DNA from: DATLYB01 sp964502525
GTDB taxonomy: Bacteria; Bacteroidota; Bacteroidia; Chitinophagales; CAIOSU01
DNA: 27,129 bases
Reading direction: 5' to 3'
NCBI GenBank assembly: GCA_964502525.1
Contig: CAZCXH010000053.1
Span: 1-27,129 of the forward strand
Below are positions 7,568 to 15,407 of the stretch, in pieces. Each line of letters opens with the position of its first letter. Position 1 is the stretch's first letter. The notes beneath the pieces were generated by a model. The model saw only the letters and a list, made by a program, of their open reading frames with translations. It searched no databases and was not told the origin of the DNA. The position numbers and the translations under genes are program-made.

Positions 7568-8455
7568 ATGAGTTTAGCCGTAACATCACCGCGTTTAGTC
7601 GTTGCTCAAAAGCTGAATGATTATCTTCTTCTTGTTAAATTCCGCTTGTCGCTGACTGTCGTCTTCTCTTCGGTCATTACTTATTGGATTGCATCGCAAG
7701 AAACAAATTTTACTAATATCACTCTTCTTTTCCTTGGAGGTTTCCTCATTACCGCTGGTGCCAATGCTCTGAACCAGGTGCTTGAAAAAGACTACGACAA
7801 GTTGATGAAACGCACTCAAAACCGGCCGCTTGCGGCCGGAAGGATGAATATGCCCGAAGCGATTCTCGCAGCAGGTTTGTGCGGCATTGCCGGTGTTGGC
7901 ATCTTGTGGTTCTTTTTCAATTCATTGGGGGCGCTGCTTGGCGCGGTTTCGCTCATCGCCTACGCTTTCATTTACACTCCGCTGAAACGCCTGACCCCGT
8001 TTGCCGTTTTGGTAGGCGCTATTCCGGGCGCGTTGCCTCCGCTTATCGGCTGGGTGTGCGCGACAGGTTCGTTGGGCTTTGGAGGATTTGTGGTGATGAG
8101 CATCCAATTTCTGTGGCAGTTCCCTCACTTCTGGGCGATAGCGTGGGTGGCCCATGACGATTATAAGAATGCAGGATTCAAGTTGCTTCCATCCTCAGGC
8201 GGACAGGATAAATACACTGCCTTGCTCAGCATGTTCTACATCGGAGTCCTCATTGCGGTTTCAATGATACCGGTGGCAGGCGGAATGATCGGGTATGTTT
8301 CAGGAAGCGTAATATTTCTTTCAGGCATGGCGTTTCTTGCGCTTGCATTCAGACTTTTTAAAAGCTGTGAAATGAAAGCGGCAAAGAGGCTGATGATAGG
8401 TTCCATTATTTATTTACCTGTTGTTTTAATCGCGATACTGGGAGGCAGCATTTAA
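7568..8455 (+). CDS. ctaB: Protoheme IX farnesyltransferase (heme O synthase)
   Basis: This UbiA-family membrane prenyltransferase adds a farnesyl group to heme b to make heme O, the precursor of heme A for the oxidase encoded around it. The first aspartate-rich motif is NALNQVLEKDYDKLMKRTQNRPLAAG split across two lines in other members, seen here as NQVLEKDYDKLMKRTQNRP. The second motif region is DDYKNAGFKLLP. About nine membrane segments follow. The ATG at 7568 is chosen because it gives the usual short N-terminus (295 residues); an upstream TTG at 7505 would add 21 basic residues that do not look like the family. No ctaA-like heme A synthase is in the window. Confidence 0.93.
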   Translation: MSLAVTSPRLVVAQKLNDYLLLVKFRLSLTVVFSSVITYWIASQETNFTNITLLFLGGFLITAGANALNQVLEKDYDKLMKRTQNRPLAAGRMNMPEAILAAGLCGIAGVGILWFFFNSLGALLGAVSLIAYAFIYTPLKRLTPFAVLVGAIPGALPPLIGWVCATGSLGFGGFVVMSIQFLWQFPHFWAIAWVAHDDYKNAGFKLLPSSGGQDKYTALLSMFYIGVLIAVSMIPVAGGMIGYVSGSVIFLSGMAFLALAFRLFKSCEMKAAKRLMIGSIIYLPVVLIAILGGSI

Positions 8456-8457
8456 AT

Positions 8458-9075
8458 ATGAACATAGCCGTGAACGCCATCAATCCGTTACCGGAGCAAA
8501 CAAGGGAAACGAGGGTTCATCCGCAAAAATTCGGCTTGTGGCTGGGGATCGCCTGCCTCACCATGATGTTTGCGGCATTGACCAGCGCCTATATCGTGCG
8601 CAAGGCTGCGGGCAACTGGGTGGAGTTCAGGATGCCGTATTACTTCTTTGTGAGCGCGGGAGCGATGCTGCTGAGCAGTGTCAGCATGCACATGGCGCAT
8701 CGGTCATTCAAACAGGACAAGCTTGCCGCATACCGGCTGTCGCTGGGCATCACGCTCATCCTCGGCATTGCATTTTTGATAAGCCAGTATCTCGGATGGC
8801 GCAAGTTGCAGGAATATGGGATTTATTTATCGGGCAATCCGTCAGGCTCATTCTTATATGTGATCAGCTACCTGCATATCGCGCATGCGGCAGGAGGGAT
8901 GCTTTTCATTCTTATTGCTTTCATCAGGTCGCTGGTTACATTCAATAACCCGGCAAATTTCCTGATCTGGCGGACAGACAGCAACAAAAGCATCCGCATC
9001 GAACTGCTTGCAACATATTGGCATTTCGTGGATGCGGTGTGGCTATATTTGCTGATCTTTTTTATGGTAAGCTGA
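8458..9075 (+). CDS. Heme-copper oxidase subunit III family protein (first copy)
   Basis: This 205-residue membrane protein has five predicted helices and the subunit III pattern (GLWLGIACLTMMFAALTSAYIVRK near the N-terminus; LLATYWHFVDAVWLYLLIFF at the C-terminus). It starts 2 bp after the ctaB stop, so the two are co-translated. A second subunit III-like gene follows at 9152. Two consecutive subunit III genes are common in cox clusters of Bacteroidota. Subunit III stabilises the catalytic core and proton uptake. Confidence 0.88.
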   Translation: MNIAVNAINPLPEQTRETRVHPQKFGLWLGIACLTMMFAALTSAYIVRKAAGNWVEFRMPYYFFVSAGAMLLSSVSMHMAHRSFKQDKLAAYRLSLGITLILGIAFLISQYLGWRKLQEYGIYLSGNPSGSFLYVISYLHIAHAAGGMLFILIAFIRSLVTFNNPANFLIWRTDSNKSIRIELLATYWHFVDAVWLYLLIFFMVS

Positions 9076-9090
9076 ATTTAATTGAGGGAG

Positions 9091-9124
9091 GTGCCATGGG
9101 TTTTTAAAACGCCAAGGCACTTTT
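9091..9124 (+). terminator. Candidate hairpin with short U-tract between the two subunit III genes
   Basis: GTGCCATGG (9091-9099) pairs with CCAAGGCAC (9112-9120) at 8 of 9 positions, closing a 12-nt loop, and is followed by TTTT. It could be a weak intrinsic terminator, an attenuator or an RNA-processing site inside the operon. The U-tract is short, so partial read-through is more likely than a full stop. Confidence 0.4.
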
Positions 9125-9151
9125 CAAATATATGGATAAAATAAAAAGCGC

Positions 9152-9844
9152 ATGAGTTCAATAGCTGTAGAAAAGGAACATAACGTCTGGGGCGGGGGAG
9201 TGTCACCGTTCAATGTAAGCTATGGCAAGATGATGATGTGGTATTTCCTCTTGTCGGACGCCTTCTCGTTCGCAGGCTTGCTCATCACCTACGGCACTAT
9301 CCGGTTCAGCCATGCGGACTGGCCCAATCCCAATGAGGTGTTCTCCGCTTTTCCGTTCATGGGGCACGCCCACCTGCCGCTGATGTTCGTGAGTTTCATG
9401 ACGTTCACGCTCATCATGAGCAGCGTGACGATGGTGCGCGCGGTGCAGGAAGGTCATCGCATGAACAAAAAAGGCGTGGCGTTCTGGCTGGGGCTTACCA
9501 TCCTCGGTGGTTTGACCTTTCTCGGCAGCCAGGCTTGGGAGTGGACGCATCTTATACATGGCGGCATGACCATCGCTGCTCCCTGGCAGCAACACGACCA
9601 CCATACGGGCGAAGTTTTATACACCGCACCGAAAGTGTTCGGCCAGTTGTTTTTTACCATTACCGGGTTTCACGGATTTCACGTGTCAACAGGAGTTATT
9701 ATCAACTGCGTGGTGTTCTTCCAAAATCTGAGAGGCGTTTATGAGAGGCGCGGACATTATGAGATGATTGAGAAGGTGGGATTGTACTGGCACTTTGTGG
9801 ATCTGGTTTGGGTGTTTGTGTTCTTGTGCTTTTATTTATTGTAA
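9152..9844 (+). CDS. coxC: Cytochrome c oxidase subunit III (second copy)
   Basis: This 230-residue membrane protein of the subunit III family has helices from about residue 22 to 228. The classical closing motif GLYWHFVDLVWVFVFLCFYLL and the central FTITGFHGFHVSTGVIINC segment, with a conserved histidine pair, are clearer here than in the preceding paralogue. It therefore is the better match to canonical CoxC. The start ATG is followed by a short polar N-terminus. The gap to the next gene (41 bp) contains a 14-bp tandem repeat. Confidence 0.92.
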   Translation: MSSIAVEKEHNVWGGGVSPFNVSYGKMMMWYFLLSDAFSFAGLLITYGTIRFSHADWPNPNEVFSAFPFMGHAHLPLMFVSFMTFTLIMSSVTMVRAVQEGHRMNKKGVAFWLGLTILGGLTFLGSQAWEWTHLIHGGMTIAAPWQQHDHHTGEVLYTAPKVFGQLFFTITGFHGFHVSTGVIINCVVFFQNLRGVYERRGHYEMIEKVGLYWHFVDLVWVFVFLCFYLL

Positions 9845-9846
9845 AT

Positions 9847-9874
9847 AAGAAACACTAAACAAGAAACTCTAAAC
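9847..9874. repeat. 14-bp tandem repeat (coxC to subunit IV gap)
   Basis: AAGAAACACTAAAC (9847-9860) is followed immediately by AAGAAACTCTAAAC (9861-9874), matching at 13 of 14 positions. It resembles a single arm of the self-complementary gap elements elsewhere in this cluster, without the opposing arm. Confidence 0.6.
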
Positions 9875-9885
9875 AAAATAATGCC

Positions 9886-10215
9886 ATGTCAGAAATAATG
9901 ACTCATGGAGAATATCAAAGCCAGGTGAGCAGCGTTTGGCGCGTGACGGTGATACTTGCCATCGTAACAATTGTTGAAGTGGCGGGCGCGCTGCTCTATC
10001 CTCATTCCATGCCCCGGATTGTCCTCAATCTCTTCTTCATCATCATGAGCCTTATAAAAGCATTTTACATCGTGGCAGTGTTCATGCACATGAAATACGA
10101 GCGCAGAGCGATGCAGCTTACCGTGCTGCTGCCCACAATCTTTCTTGTTTGGGCTATCATCGCTTTTCTCTGGGAGGGCAATGCGTGGCTGGAATACAGA
10201 AGCATCTGGTTTTAG
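9886..10215 (+). CDS. Cytochrome c oxidase subunit IV-type protein (COX4_pro)
   Basis: This 109-residue protein has three predicted membrane helices (about residues 20-40, 47-70 and 78-98). It matches the bacterial subunit IV/CyoD-like family: the central segment IIMSLIKAFYIVAVFMHMKYE is the family signature. It is a small accessory subunit of the oxidase. Its position after coxC is the usual one. The start at 9886 (MSEIMTHGEY) is preferred over a Met four residues later because it leaves a plausible polar N-terminus. Confidence 0.85.
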   Translation: MSEIMTHGEYQSQVSSVWRVTVILAIVTIVEVAGALLYPHSMPRIVLNLFFIIMSLIKAFYIVAVFMHMKYERRAMQLTVLLPTIFLVWAIIAFLWEGNAWLEYRSIWF

Positions 10216-10298
10216 AATAAGTTTGGAGTTTCAAGTTTGATATTTGAAGTTAAACTTGCAGAACTTCAAACTCTAAACTCCAAACTTCAAATTCACCA
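10216..10298. repeat. Intergenic self-complementary element 3 (subunit IV to SCO)
   Basis: GTTTGGAGTTTCAAGTTTGA (10221-10240) pairs with 10266-10285 at 18 of 20 positions. The arms consist of reiterated AGTTT/AAACT units, and the right arm continues to within about 10 nt of the GTG start of the SCO gene. The layout matches the elements at 403-492 and 1897-1978. Confidence 0.75.
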
Positions 10299-10943
10299 GT
10301 GAAGCTCAACGGCAAGATTGCCTTACTTTTCGTCATCCTTCTTCCATTAAGTTTTTATACCTATTTTGAGATAAAGAAAAACAAAACAGGCATCCGCCTG
10401 AAGAAGCTGCCTGTGCTGAGCCAGACGGCAATCCCTGATTTCACGCTGATCGCGCATAATCAGGACACGATCACCAAACGGGATGTTGAAGGAAAAATTC
10501 TTGTTTCAGATTTCTTCTTCACGCGATGCCGCGGCATCTGCCCTGTGATGGGAAGGAATATGAGAAAGCTGCAGGATTATATACATAAAAATGATAACCT
10601 TCAATCAGAATTTCTTCTGCTGTCGCATACGGTTGATCCCTACCATGACAGCATAGATGTTTTAAGCAATTATGCGGAAGCTTGCGGGGCTGACGGCAAG
10701 AGGTGGCTGCTGGTGACAGGGGCGAAACCGCAGTTGTATGATCTTGCCACCAATTTCTACAAACTGCCTGCCATCGAAACACCGGAAGACACCACCAGCC
10801 CTTATGCCCACAGCGAGCGCTTCACGCTGGTGGACAAGGAAGGTTTCATCAGGGGCTACTATGACGGAACAGATTCATCGAGCGTGAAGCAGTTGATGAA
10901 GGATCTTGTTGATTTGGATCTGGCGTATAAAATAAAAAAATAG
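10299..10943 (+). CDS. SCO1/SenC family copper chaperone
   Basis: This 214-residue membrane-anchored thioredoxin-fold protein delivers copper to the CuA site of subunit II. An N-terminal anchor spans residues 7-24. The copper-binding residues are intact: C77 and C81 in TRCRGICPVM and the conserved histidine H171 in YAHSERF. Family knowledge supports periplasmic location and a role in oxidase assembly. The start is a GTG at 10299, immediately after a hairpin element; no better ATG exists upstream of the anchor. Confidence 0.92.
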   Translation: MKLNGKIALLFVILLPLSFYTYFEIKKNKTGIRLKKLPVLSQTAIPDFTLIAHNQDTITKRDVEGKILVSDFFFTRCRGICPVMGRNMRKLQDYIHKNDNLQSEFLLLSHTVDPYHDSIDVLSNYAEACGADGKRWLLVTGAKPQLYDLATNFYKLPAIETPEDTTSPYAHSERFTLVDKEGFIRGYYDGTDSSSVKQLMKDLVDLDLAYKIKK

Positions 10944-11022
10944 CTTCAAGCCCCAAGCTATTAGCTGCAAGTCAAACGGTTTACTCTTGTGGCTTGCAGC
11001 TTACGGGTAACAGCTATAAAAA
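10944..11022. repeat. Intergenic self-complementary element 4 (SCO to DUF420)
   Basis: AGCTGCAAG (10963-10971) is the exact complement of CTTGCAGCT (10993-11001). It is flanked by further AAGCTAT/AGCTATA units. The unit sequence differs from elements 1-3, but placement between co-directional respiratory genes and proximity to the next ATG (11023) are the same. Confidence 0.6.
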
Positions 11023-11538
11023 ATGACGGACACCTTCTACAAACGCCTCATCATCATCATCTCTGTGCTGATTCCGGCAGTCGTTACTGCTTTGGCGTTC
11101 GTGAAAATTCCTGCGGAGGGAATCAACCTGAAATTTTTTCCGAAGTTTCACGCCACGCTGAACTCCATCACCACTTTATTGCTGCTGGCGGGACTTGTTT
11201 TCATTAAAAGAAAAAATATCCCGTTGCATAAGGCCTGCATGATGAGCGCGATCTTCTTTTCAGTGGTGTTTCTGATGTCGTATGTTTTTTACCATGCCAT
11301 CTCAGAGCCGGCTAAGTATGGCGGAGAAGGCTTCATCCGCTACGTTTACTTCTTCATCTTGTTAACGCACATTTTTCTTGCCGCTGTCGTCTTGCCTTTT
11401 GTTCTGATAACCGTTTACCACGCGCTCACCCGTCAATTCTGCAGACACAAAAAAATCGCAAAGTGGACGCTGCCGGTGTGGCTGTATGTGACTATGACGG
11501 GGGTGGTGGTTTATGTGATGATGGCGAAGTATTACTGA
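11023..11538 (+). CDS. DUF420 membrane protein (CtaM/YozB-like oxidase assembly factor)
   Basis: This 171-residue membrane protein has five predicted helices and several histidines at helix boundaries (FHATLN, LHKACM, YHAIS, THIFLA, YHAL), the pattern of the DUF420 family. DUF420 includes CtaM/YozB of Firmicutes, which is needed for assembly or activity of aa3-type oxidases. Its place directly after the SCO gene supports the same role here. The exact biochemical function is not visible from sequence. Confidence 0.85.
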   Translation: MTDTFYKRLIIIISVLIPAVVTALAFVKIPAEGINLKFFPKFHATLNSITTLLLLAGLVFIKRKNIPLHKACMMSAIFFSVVFLMSYVFYHAISEPAKYGGEGFIRYVYFFILLTHIFLAAVVLPFVLITVYHALTRQFCRHKKIAKWTLPVWLYVTMTGVVVYVMMAKYY

Positions 11539-11629
11539 GCTGGAAATTTGAGGATTGTCAGGCAGGCAGGTCGGTATCGGAAATTTCATAGTTCGCCTCG
11601 CGGCCGATTTGTAACTTTACACTCAAGTT

Positions 11630-11878
11630 ATGAAGGCGAAATTAGCTTTCTGCGCCCTCCTCCTGATAGTTGCGGTTCTGTTTTTTGCAGAGCCTGCCAT
11701 TGCCCAATGCCCCATGTGCAGGATGTCGGCAGAAAGCTCGCTGAAGGAAGGCAGCAAACACGCGCTCGGATTGAATACCGGCATCCTTTACCTCCTTGCA
11801 TTTCCTTATGCCTTGTGTACTACGCTGTTCCTGCTTTGGTACAGGAACAATCGAAAGAACAGAGCTTCACCGGGTTAA
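11630..11878 (+). CDS. Small exported CPMC-motif membrane protein of the oxidase cluster
   Basis: This 82-residue protein has an N-terminal signal sequence (about residues 1-26, ending in AIAQ), then a short periplasmic segment CPMCRMSAESSLKEG, a helix at about 48-69 and a basic tail NNRKNR. The two cysteines form a CxxC with a nearby methionine, suited to metal or thiol chemistry. I recall similar small proteins next to DUF420 and cox genes in other Bacteroidota but know of no assigned function. A copper or thiol role in oxidase maturation is inference from motif and position. A TAACTTTA box at 11612-11619 resembles the Bacteroidota -7 element, so it may have its own promoter. The next gene converges 2 bp away. 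Confidence 0.7.
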   Translation: MKAKLAFCALLLIVAVLFFAEPAIAQCPMCRMSAESSLKEGSKHALGLNTGILYLLAFPYALCTTLFLLWYRNNRKNRASPG

Positions 11879-11880
11879 GA

Positions 11881-13167
11881 TCAGGCAAGCAAAAATTTAA
11901 GCTCTGGGATAACTTCAAAGGTGTTTTCATTCCTTATTGCGTCAATCTTTCTGATCGTACCAAGCAATTCCGGTAAAAGAGCGGTGCGGTCTTCGGCAAA
12001 CAGCGAATCCGCTATCTTTTCAAATTCCATTGCCAACCATATTCTTATAGCGGGATGTCCTTCTTCCCTTGATTGAATCCAAAGCGAATGCTCTTTCAGT
12101 TTTGCTGATAGCGACTGCTTTACAGACTGCGGCAAAACCCGGATGCTGAAATATTCGGGCTGCTCCAAAACATTGGGTATGATATCATCAACTTCAATGT
12201 ATCCCTGTTCGCACAGGTAGCGGTGCATGTCGCAGATGGTCCAGATGTTCCAGATGCTGATGGTGGGCGACACCATGAGGTGAACATGCGGTGCCTCCGC
12301 CTTCAGCCGCCTGATATTCTGTTCAGTCTTGCTCCAATTTTGACCCTTGCGGTGCAGTTCCGCGCGTTTGCCCATGTCATCGAAACTTGCGGTTATCACC
12401 ACTTTCGTAAACTTTTTCCAATAATCAATCGCTTTTCCTTTCTCATAATCCAATGAGGAGAAGTTGGTGCTGTAGCGAAGCAGAACATCGGTTTTTTCAG
12501 CCTTCAGCAGTTCATCCAGCAGCGCATAGTGTTCGTCAAGAAAAAGCGGCTCGCCTCCGGCAAAATAGATTTCCTCCACCTCTTTCAGCCACGGTTTTAG
12601 CTGGGTAAAAAATTGCCGCGGATCGGCTACTGATTTCGTTTGCGGAGCATGAGAAACGGTTTCTCCCGCCCTGATTGCATCATCGTACCACGCTGAACTG
12701 GATTCCGGTCCGCAAATCCTGCACTTGAAGTTGCACTTGTTGGAAAACCGGAAGTCGAGGTAAACCGGCTTGTAATCCGGCAGGTAGCCATCGTCACGGG
12801 TTTCCTTCAGGCGATTCTGATGCTTGGAATATAATTTATTTATGAATATGCGCGCGCTGGAGTTGCCTGCCTTTTCGAGGGTGTGGCAACGGGCGCATCT
12901 GATGTCAGGCTCGCCTTTCAGCATATTGAGCCTGAATGATTTGGCAGCTTCGCTGTTCCAGATTTCCTCAATGCTTTGCCGGTTGATATTTCCGAATGAT
13001 GATTTTTCATCCCATGGGGCGACACAGCAGGGCGCAACCGTTCCATACTGAGTGACGTGAAAATGCACCCACGGCACCATGCAGAACACATCATTCTGAG
13101 GCAATCCGTTCTCCGTGTCTGATAGGAACCGCTCTATTTGCTCTAATATAAATTGAGGCTTGCTCAT
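11881..13167 (-). CDS. Radical SAM protein with N-terminal twitch domain (copy A)
   Basis: This 428-residue protein carries an N-terminal cysteine-rich twitch-like domain (C29, CC at 47-48, CARC at 91-94). It is followed by a radical SAM core with the canonical CxxxCxxC (C145, C149, C152 in SNKCNFKCRICG) and the glycine-rich EEIYFAGGEPLF motif that contacts SAM. The arrangement matches the N-terminal-twitch radical SAM family; substrates are unknown to me. The ATG at 13167 is chosen because the frame upstream overlaps the divergent paralogue and encodes no domain. It shares layout and many motifs with the gene at 13220, from which it is transcribed divergently with a 52-bp spacer. Confidence 0.85.
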   Translation of the reverse strand: MSKPQFILEQIERFLSDTENGLPQNDVFCMVPWVHFHVTQYGTVAPCCVAPWDEKSSFGNINRQSIEEIWNSEAAKSFRLNMLKGEPDIRCARCHTLEKAGNSSARIFINKLYSKHQNRLKETRDDGYLPDYKPVYLDFRFSNKCNFKCRICGPESSSAWYDDAIRAGETVSHAPQTKSVADPRQFFTQLKPWLKEVEEIYFAGGEPLFLDEHYALLDELLKAEKTDVLLRYSTNFSSLDYEKGKAIDYWKKFTKVVITASFDDMGKRAELHRKGQNWSKTEQNIRRLKAEAPHVHLMVSPTISIWNIWTICDMHRYLCEQGYIEVDDIIPNVLEQPEYFSIRVLPQSVKQSLSAKLKEHSLWIQSREEGHPAIRIWLAMEFEKIADSLFAEDRTALLPELLGTIRKIDAIRNENTFEVIPELKFLLA

Positions 13168-13219
13168 TCCTGCTTTGCCTTTAGTAAAGGTAGGGCTAAT
13201 ACGGTGTATCTTTATAAGC

Positions 13220-14566
13220 ATGACGATACAGCAGGACAGAAAAATCACTGACCTTGCATCCATAGAAAAGAGTAAGGCATTCTGCATGAAGCCGTGGGTG
13301 CATCTGTTTGTGTCGCAATACGGCACAGTGGTGCCGTGTTGCCTGGCGCCCTGGGAGAAGGATCAGGCGCTGGGCGACATCAATGAACAGACGGTGAAGG
13401 AGATTTGGAACGGTGAACGGATGCGCGAGTTCCGCCAGCGGATGCTGAAAGATGAACCGGACAACCGCTGCTGGCAATGTTATGAAAATGAGAAGGTGGG
13501 GCTGCGCAGCAGCCGCAATATCACCAACATGCTCTATGCGGATAAGATGGGCTGGGTGCTGAAAACAAAGGATGATGGCTCTTCAGATGAATCCAAGCCC
13601 GTTTACTGGGACATCCGCATCTCCAACCTGTGCAACTTCAAGTGCCGCATTTGCGGGCATCATTCCAGCTCGCAATGGTATGAAGATGCCAGGGCGCTTG
13701 GGCTGCTGTCGCACGATATTAAGCTGCATCGCGGACCGAAAGATTTCGAACGGCTCATGCAGCAGTTGGAATTTGTTATCCCTGAACTTGAAGAGATTTA
13801 TTTCGCAGGCGGTGAGCCGCTGATAATGGAAGAGCATTACCAGATTCTGAATATGCTGATTGAACGGAAGAAAACCAACAATATCAAGCTGCGATACGCC
13901 ACCAACTTTTCGCAGACGGTTTATAAGGGAATGGATGTGTTCACACTGTGGGCGCAATTTGAAGATGTGTATGTTCACGCGAGCCTGGACGGCAGCGGCA
14001 TGAGAGGAGAGATGCAGAGGTACGGGCAGTCATGGGAGCAGGTTGTGGCGAACCGTCAACGCATGATGGAAGTTTGTCCGAATGTTGATTTTTCCATCGC
14101 CTCCACCATCAGCGTGTTCAACATCTTCCATCTTCCTGATTTCCATCGCGAATGGACGGAGAAGGGGCTTATTGCCGTTGACGAGTTCATCCCTCATATT
14201 CTGAGGGAACCGGTTGAATACAGCATCAGCATAATGCCCGCAGATTTGAAGCATGAAGCTGAGGAGAAACTGAGCAGGCATATCGAATGGATAATCCGTT
14301 ATGCGAAGCAGTATCCGCCCAAGCCTGTTCCGCAAAAGCATCTTGAGAAGCTGAAAAACCGGTTGAGCTGGCTGAAGGCTGAAAGTGTTACCGGTCATTA
14401 CAAGCTGAATATGGTGATCAGTGAATTCCGCAATTGCATCACCTACATGAATTCACAGGATGATTCTCATCTCATTCCCGAATTCAGAAAAAAATGTGCA
14501 GACCTTGACCGCCTGCGTGGTGAAAACACCAAAGAGGTTTTCCCGGAATTGGCGGCATTGCTTTAA
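13220..14566 (+). CDS. Radical SAM protein with N-terminal twitch domain (copy B)
   Basis: This 448-residue paralogue of the neighbouring leftward gene has the same order: twitch cysteines C22, CC at 40-41 and CWQC at 84-87, then the radical SAM cluster motif C138, C142, C145 (SNLCNFKCRICG) and EEIYFAGGEPLIMEEHY. It ends with FPELAALL, similar to the FEVIPELKFLLA end of copy A. An extra stretch of roughly 25 residues is present in the C-terminal region (IRYAKQYPPKPVPQKH). Translation from 13220 (MTIQQDRK) is chosen over an upstream in-frame ATG that lies in the divergent spacer. No obvious small peptide substrate gene lies beside it. Confidence 0.85.
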   Translation: MTIQQDRKITDLASIEKSKAFCMKPWVHLFVSQYGTVVPCCLAPWEKDQALGDINEQTVKEIWNGERMREFRQRMLKDEPDNRCWQCYENEKVGLRSSRNITNMLYADKMGWVLKTKDDGSSDESKPVYWDIRISNLCNFKCRICGHHSSSQWYEDARALGLLSHDIKLHRGPKDFERLMQQLEFVIPELEEIYFAGGEPLIMEEHYQILNMLIERKKTNNIKLRYATNFSQTVYKGMDVFTLWAQFEDVYVHASLDGSGMRGEMQRYGQSWEQVVANRQRMMEVCPNVDFSIASTISVFNIFHLPDFHREWTEKGLIAVDEFIPHILREPVEYSISIMPADLKHEAEEKLSRHIEWIIRYAKQYPPKPVPQKHLEKLKNRLSWLKAESVTGHYKLNMVISEFRNCITYMNSQDDSHLIPEFRKKCADLDRLRGENTKEVFPELAALL

Positions 14567-14574
14567 AACGTTTG

Positions 14575-14735
14575 ATAAGCCGGATGACAACTTTATTCTT
14601 TGCCCGTTGAACGAGCGCGGCAAGCAAATCATCATCGGTAAACCACGGCACCGCCACGCAGATTTCACTTTGCACTTTACCGATTTCTGCGCGGATAACT
14701 TCCCTGATGTTGTCGGAATAGGCTTGCGTTTCCAT
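14575..14735 (-). pseudogene. Truncated phospholipase D-like domain protein (N-terminal fragment)
   Basis: The reading frame starting at 14735 encodes METQAYSDNIREVIRAEIG followed by a KVQSEICVAVPWFTDDDLL stretch and LVQRAKNKVVIRL. This resembles the N-terminal strand-helix-strand unit of PLD-like nuclease or repair proteins. After about 52 residues the similarity stops at the 3' end of the radical SAM gene, and no HKD catalytic motif is present. It is read as a gene fragment left by a deletion or rearrangement. Confidence 0.55.
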
Positions 14736-14747
14736 GCCGGAATCATT

Positions 14748-15121
14748 TTAGCGCATCAATGGCAAAGACCTTATCCTTATTCTTGAAGGCTCGAAAATCA
14801 AAATGCTCCCATCCTCAATGGCGCGTAGTACGGTTCCTTCTAAATTCAATAGCAGGAGTTCGGCTTGTTTCAAGGGATGCCTTTCGCTCCCTTTCTGAAA
14901 ATAATTACCGAAGGTCTGTTCTTGTCCCACTTTGACAGCAGGTATCCGAAATCCGTATCGGCTGAAATAAGGGTTCTTTCCTCATCGTAAGCCCTTTTGA
15001 AAATCACAGCGTCATCAGCATCCCGCAAACCTATTTCCCTCACATGGATCACGTCATGCCCCGCTTTTCGCAAAGGTTCCGCCACCATGGGAGAGATGGC
15101 ATTATCCAGCAGAAACTTCAT
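14748..15121 (-). pseudogene. DUF5615 PIN-like toxin, frameshifted
   Basis: The N-terminal part (15121-14870) encodes MKFLLDNAISPMVAEPLRKA and then DADDAVIFKRAYDEE and LISADTDFGYLL, which is the DUF5615 (Mut7-C/PIN-like nuclease) pattern with its acidic residues. It stops after 83 residues, short of the usual 110-125. The missing C-terminus continues in another frame (ERHPLKQAELLLLNLEG to RIRIRSLPLMR, ending at 14748). One additional base in the AAAGGG run near 14886-14891 would restore a 124-residue protein. It overlaps the DUF433 antitoxin by 4 bp (ATGA). The toxin is probably inactive unless the shift is a sequence error. Confidence 0.8.
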
Positions 15122-15360
15122 CCCGCTTTCCTTAATGGAATTTCCTTTTCCCTCACGCTTTCAGCGGCATAGTTAAGGGCTTCCTCAATATCCGCCTTTT
15201 CAAGGTCAGGATAATATTGAAGTATTTGCCTGATGGTTTGCCCTTGCGCAATCATAGTGACAATTGTTGCAACGGGTATGCGCAGGTTTCTGATGCAAGG
15301 CTCGCCTCCCATCTGCTTAGGGTTGGTGGTAATTCTTTTAAAAGCATGCGCTTTTTTCAT
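15118..15360 (-). CDS. DUF433 antitoxin
   Basis: This 80-residue protein has the DUF433 hallmarks: RITTNPKQMGGEPCIRNLRI, then the helix-turn-helix-like QTIRQILQYYPDLEKADIEEAL and YAAE. DUF433 proteins are commonly paired with DUF5615 PIN-like toxins as VapBC-like modules, and that is the downstream partner here, overlapping by 4 bp. The reading frame is complete, so an antitoxin may persist although its toxin is frameshifted. It probably autoregulates the operon by family analogy. Confidence 0.8.
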   Translation of the reverse strand: MKKAHAFKRITTNPKQMGGEPCIRNLRIPVATIVTMIAQGQTIRQILQYYPDLEKADIEEALNYAAESVREKEIPLRKAG

Positions 15361-15407
15361 GCCGTAAAGATACTAAACGATTGATTCTAATGGAATACAG
15401 TCTGTGG

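Noticed and set aside
13177..13214. Possible -33/-7 promoter (TTTG and TATCTTTA) in the radical SAM divergent spacer
   Set aside because: The spacing of 29 nt is too long for the Bacteroidota consensus and the -7 box has a mismatch.
14453..14786. Frames on both strands overlapping the end of radical SAM copy B
   Set aside because: They are shadows; only the 14735 minus frame shows a family-like pattern, and only for about 52 residues.
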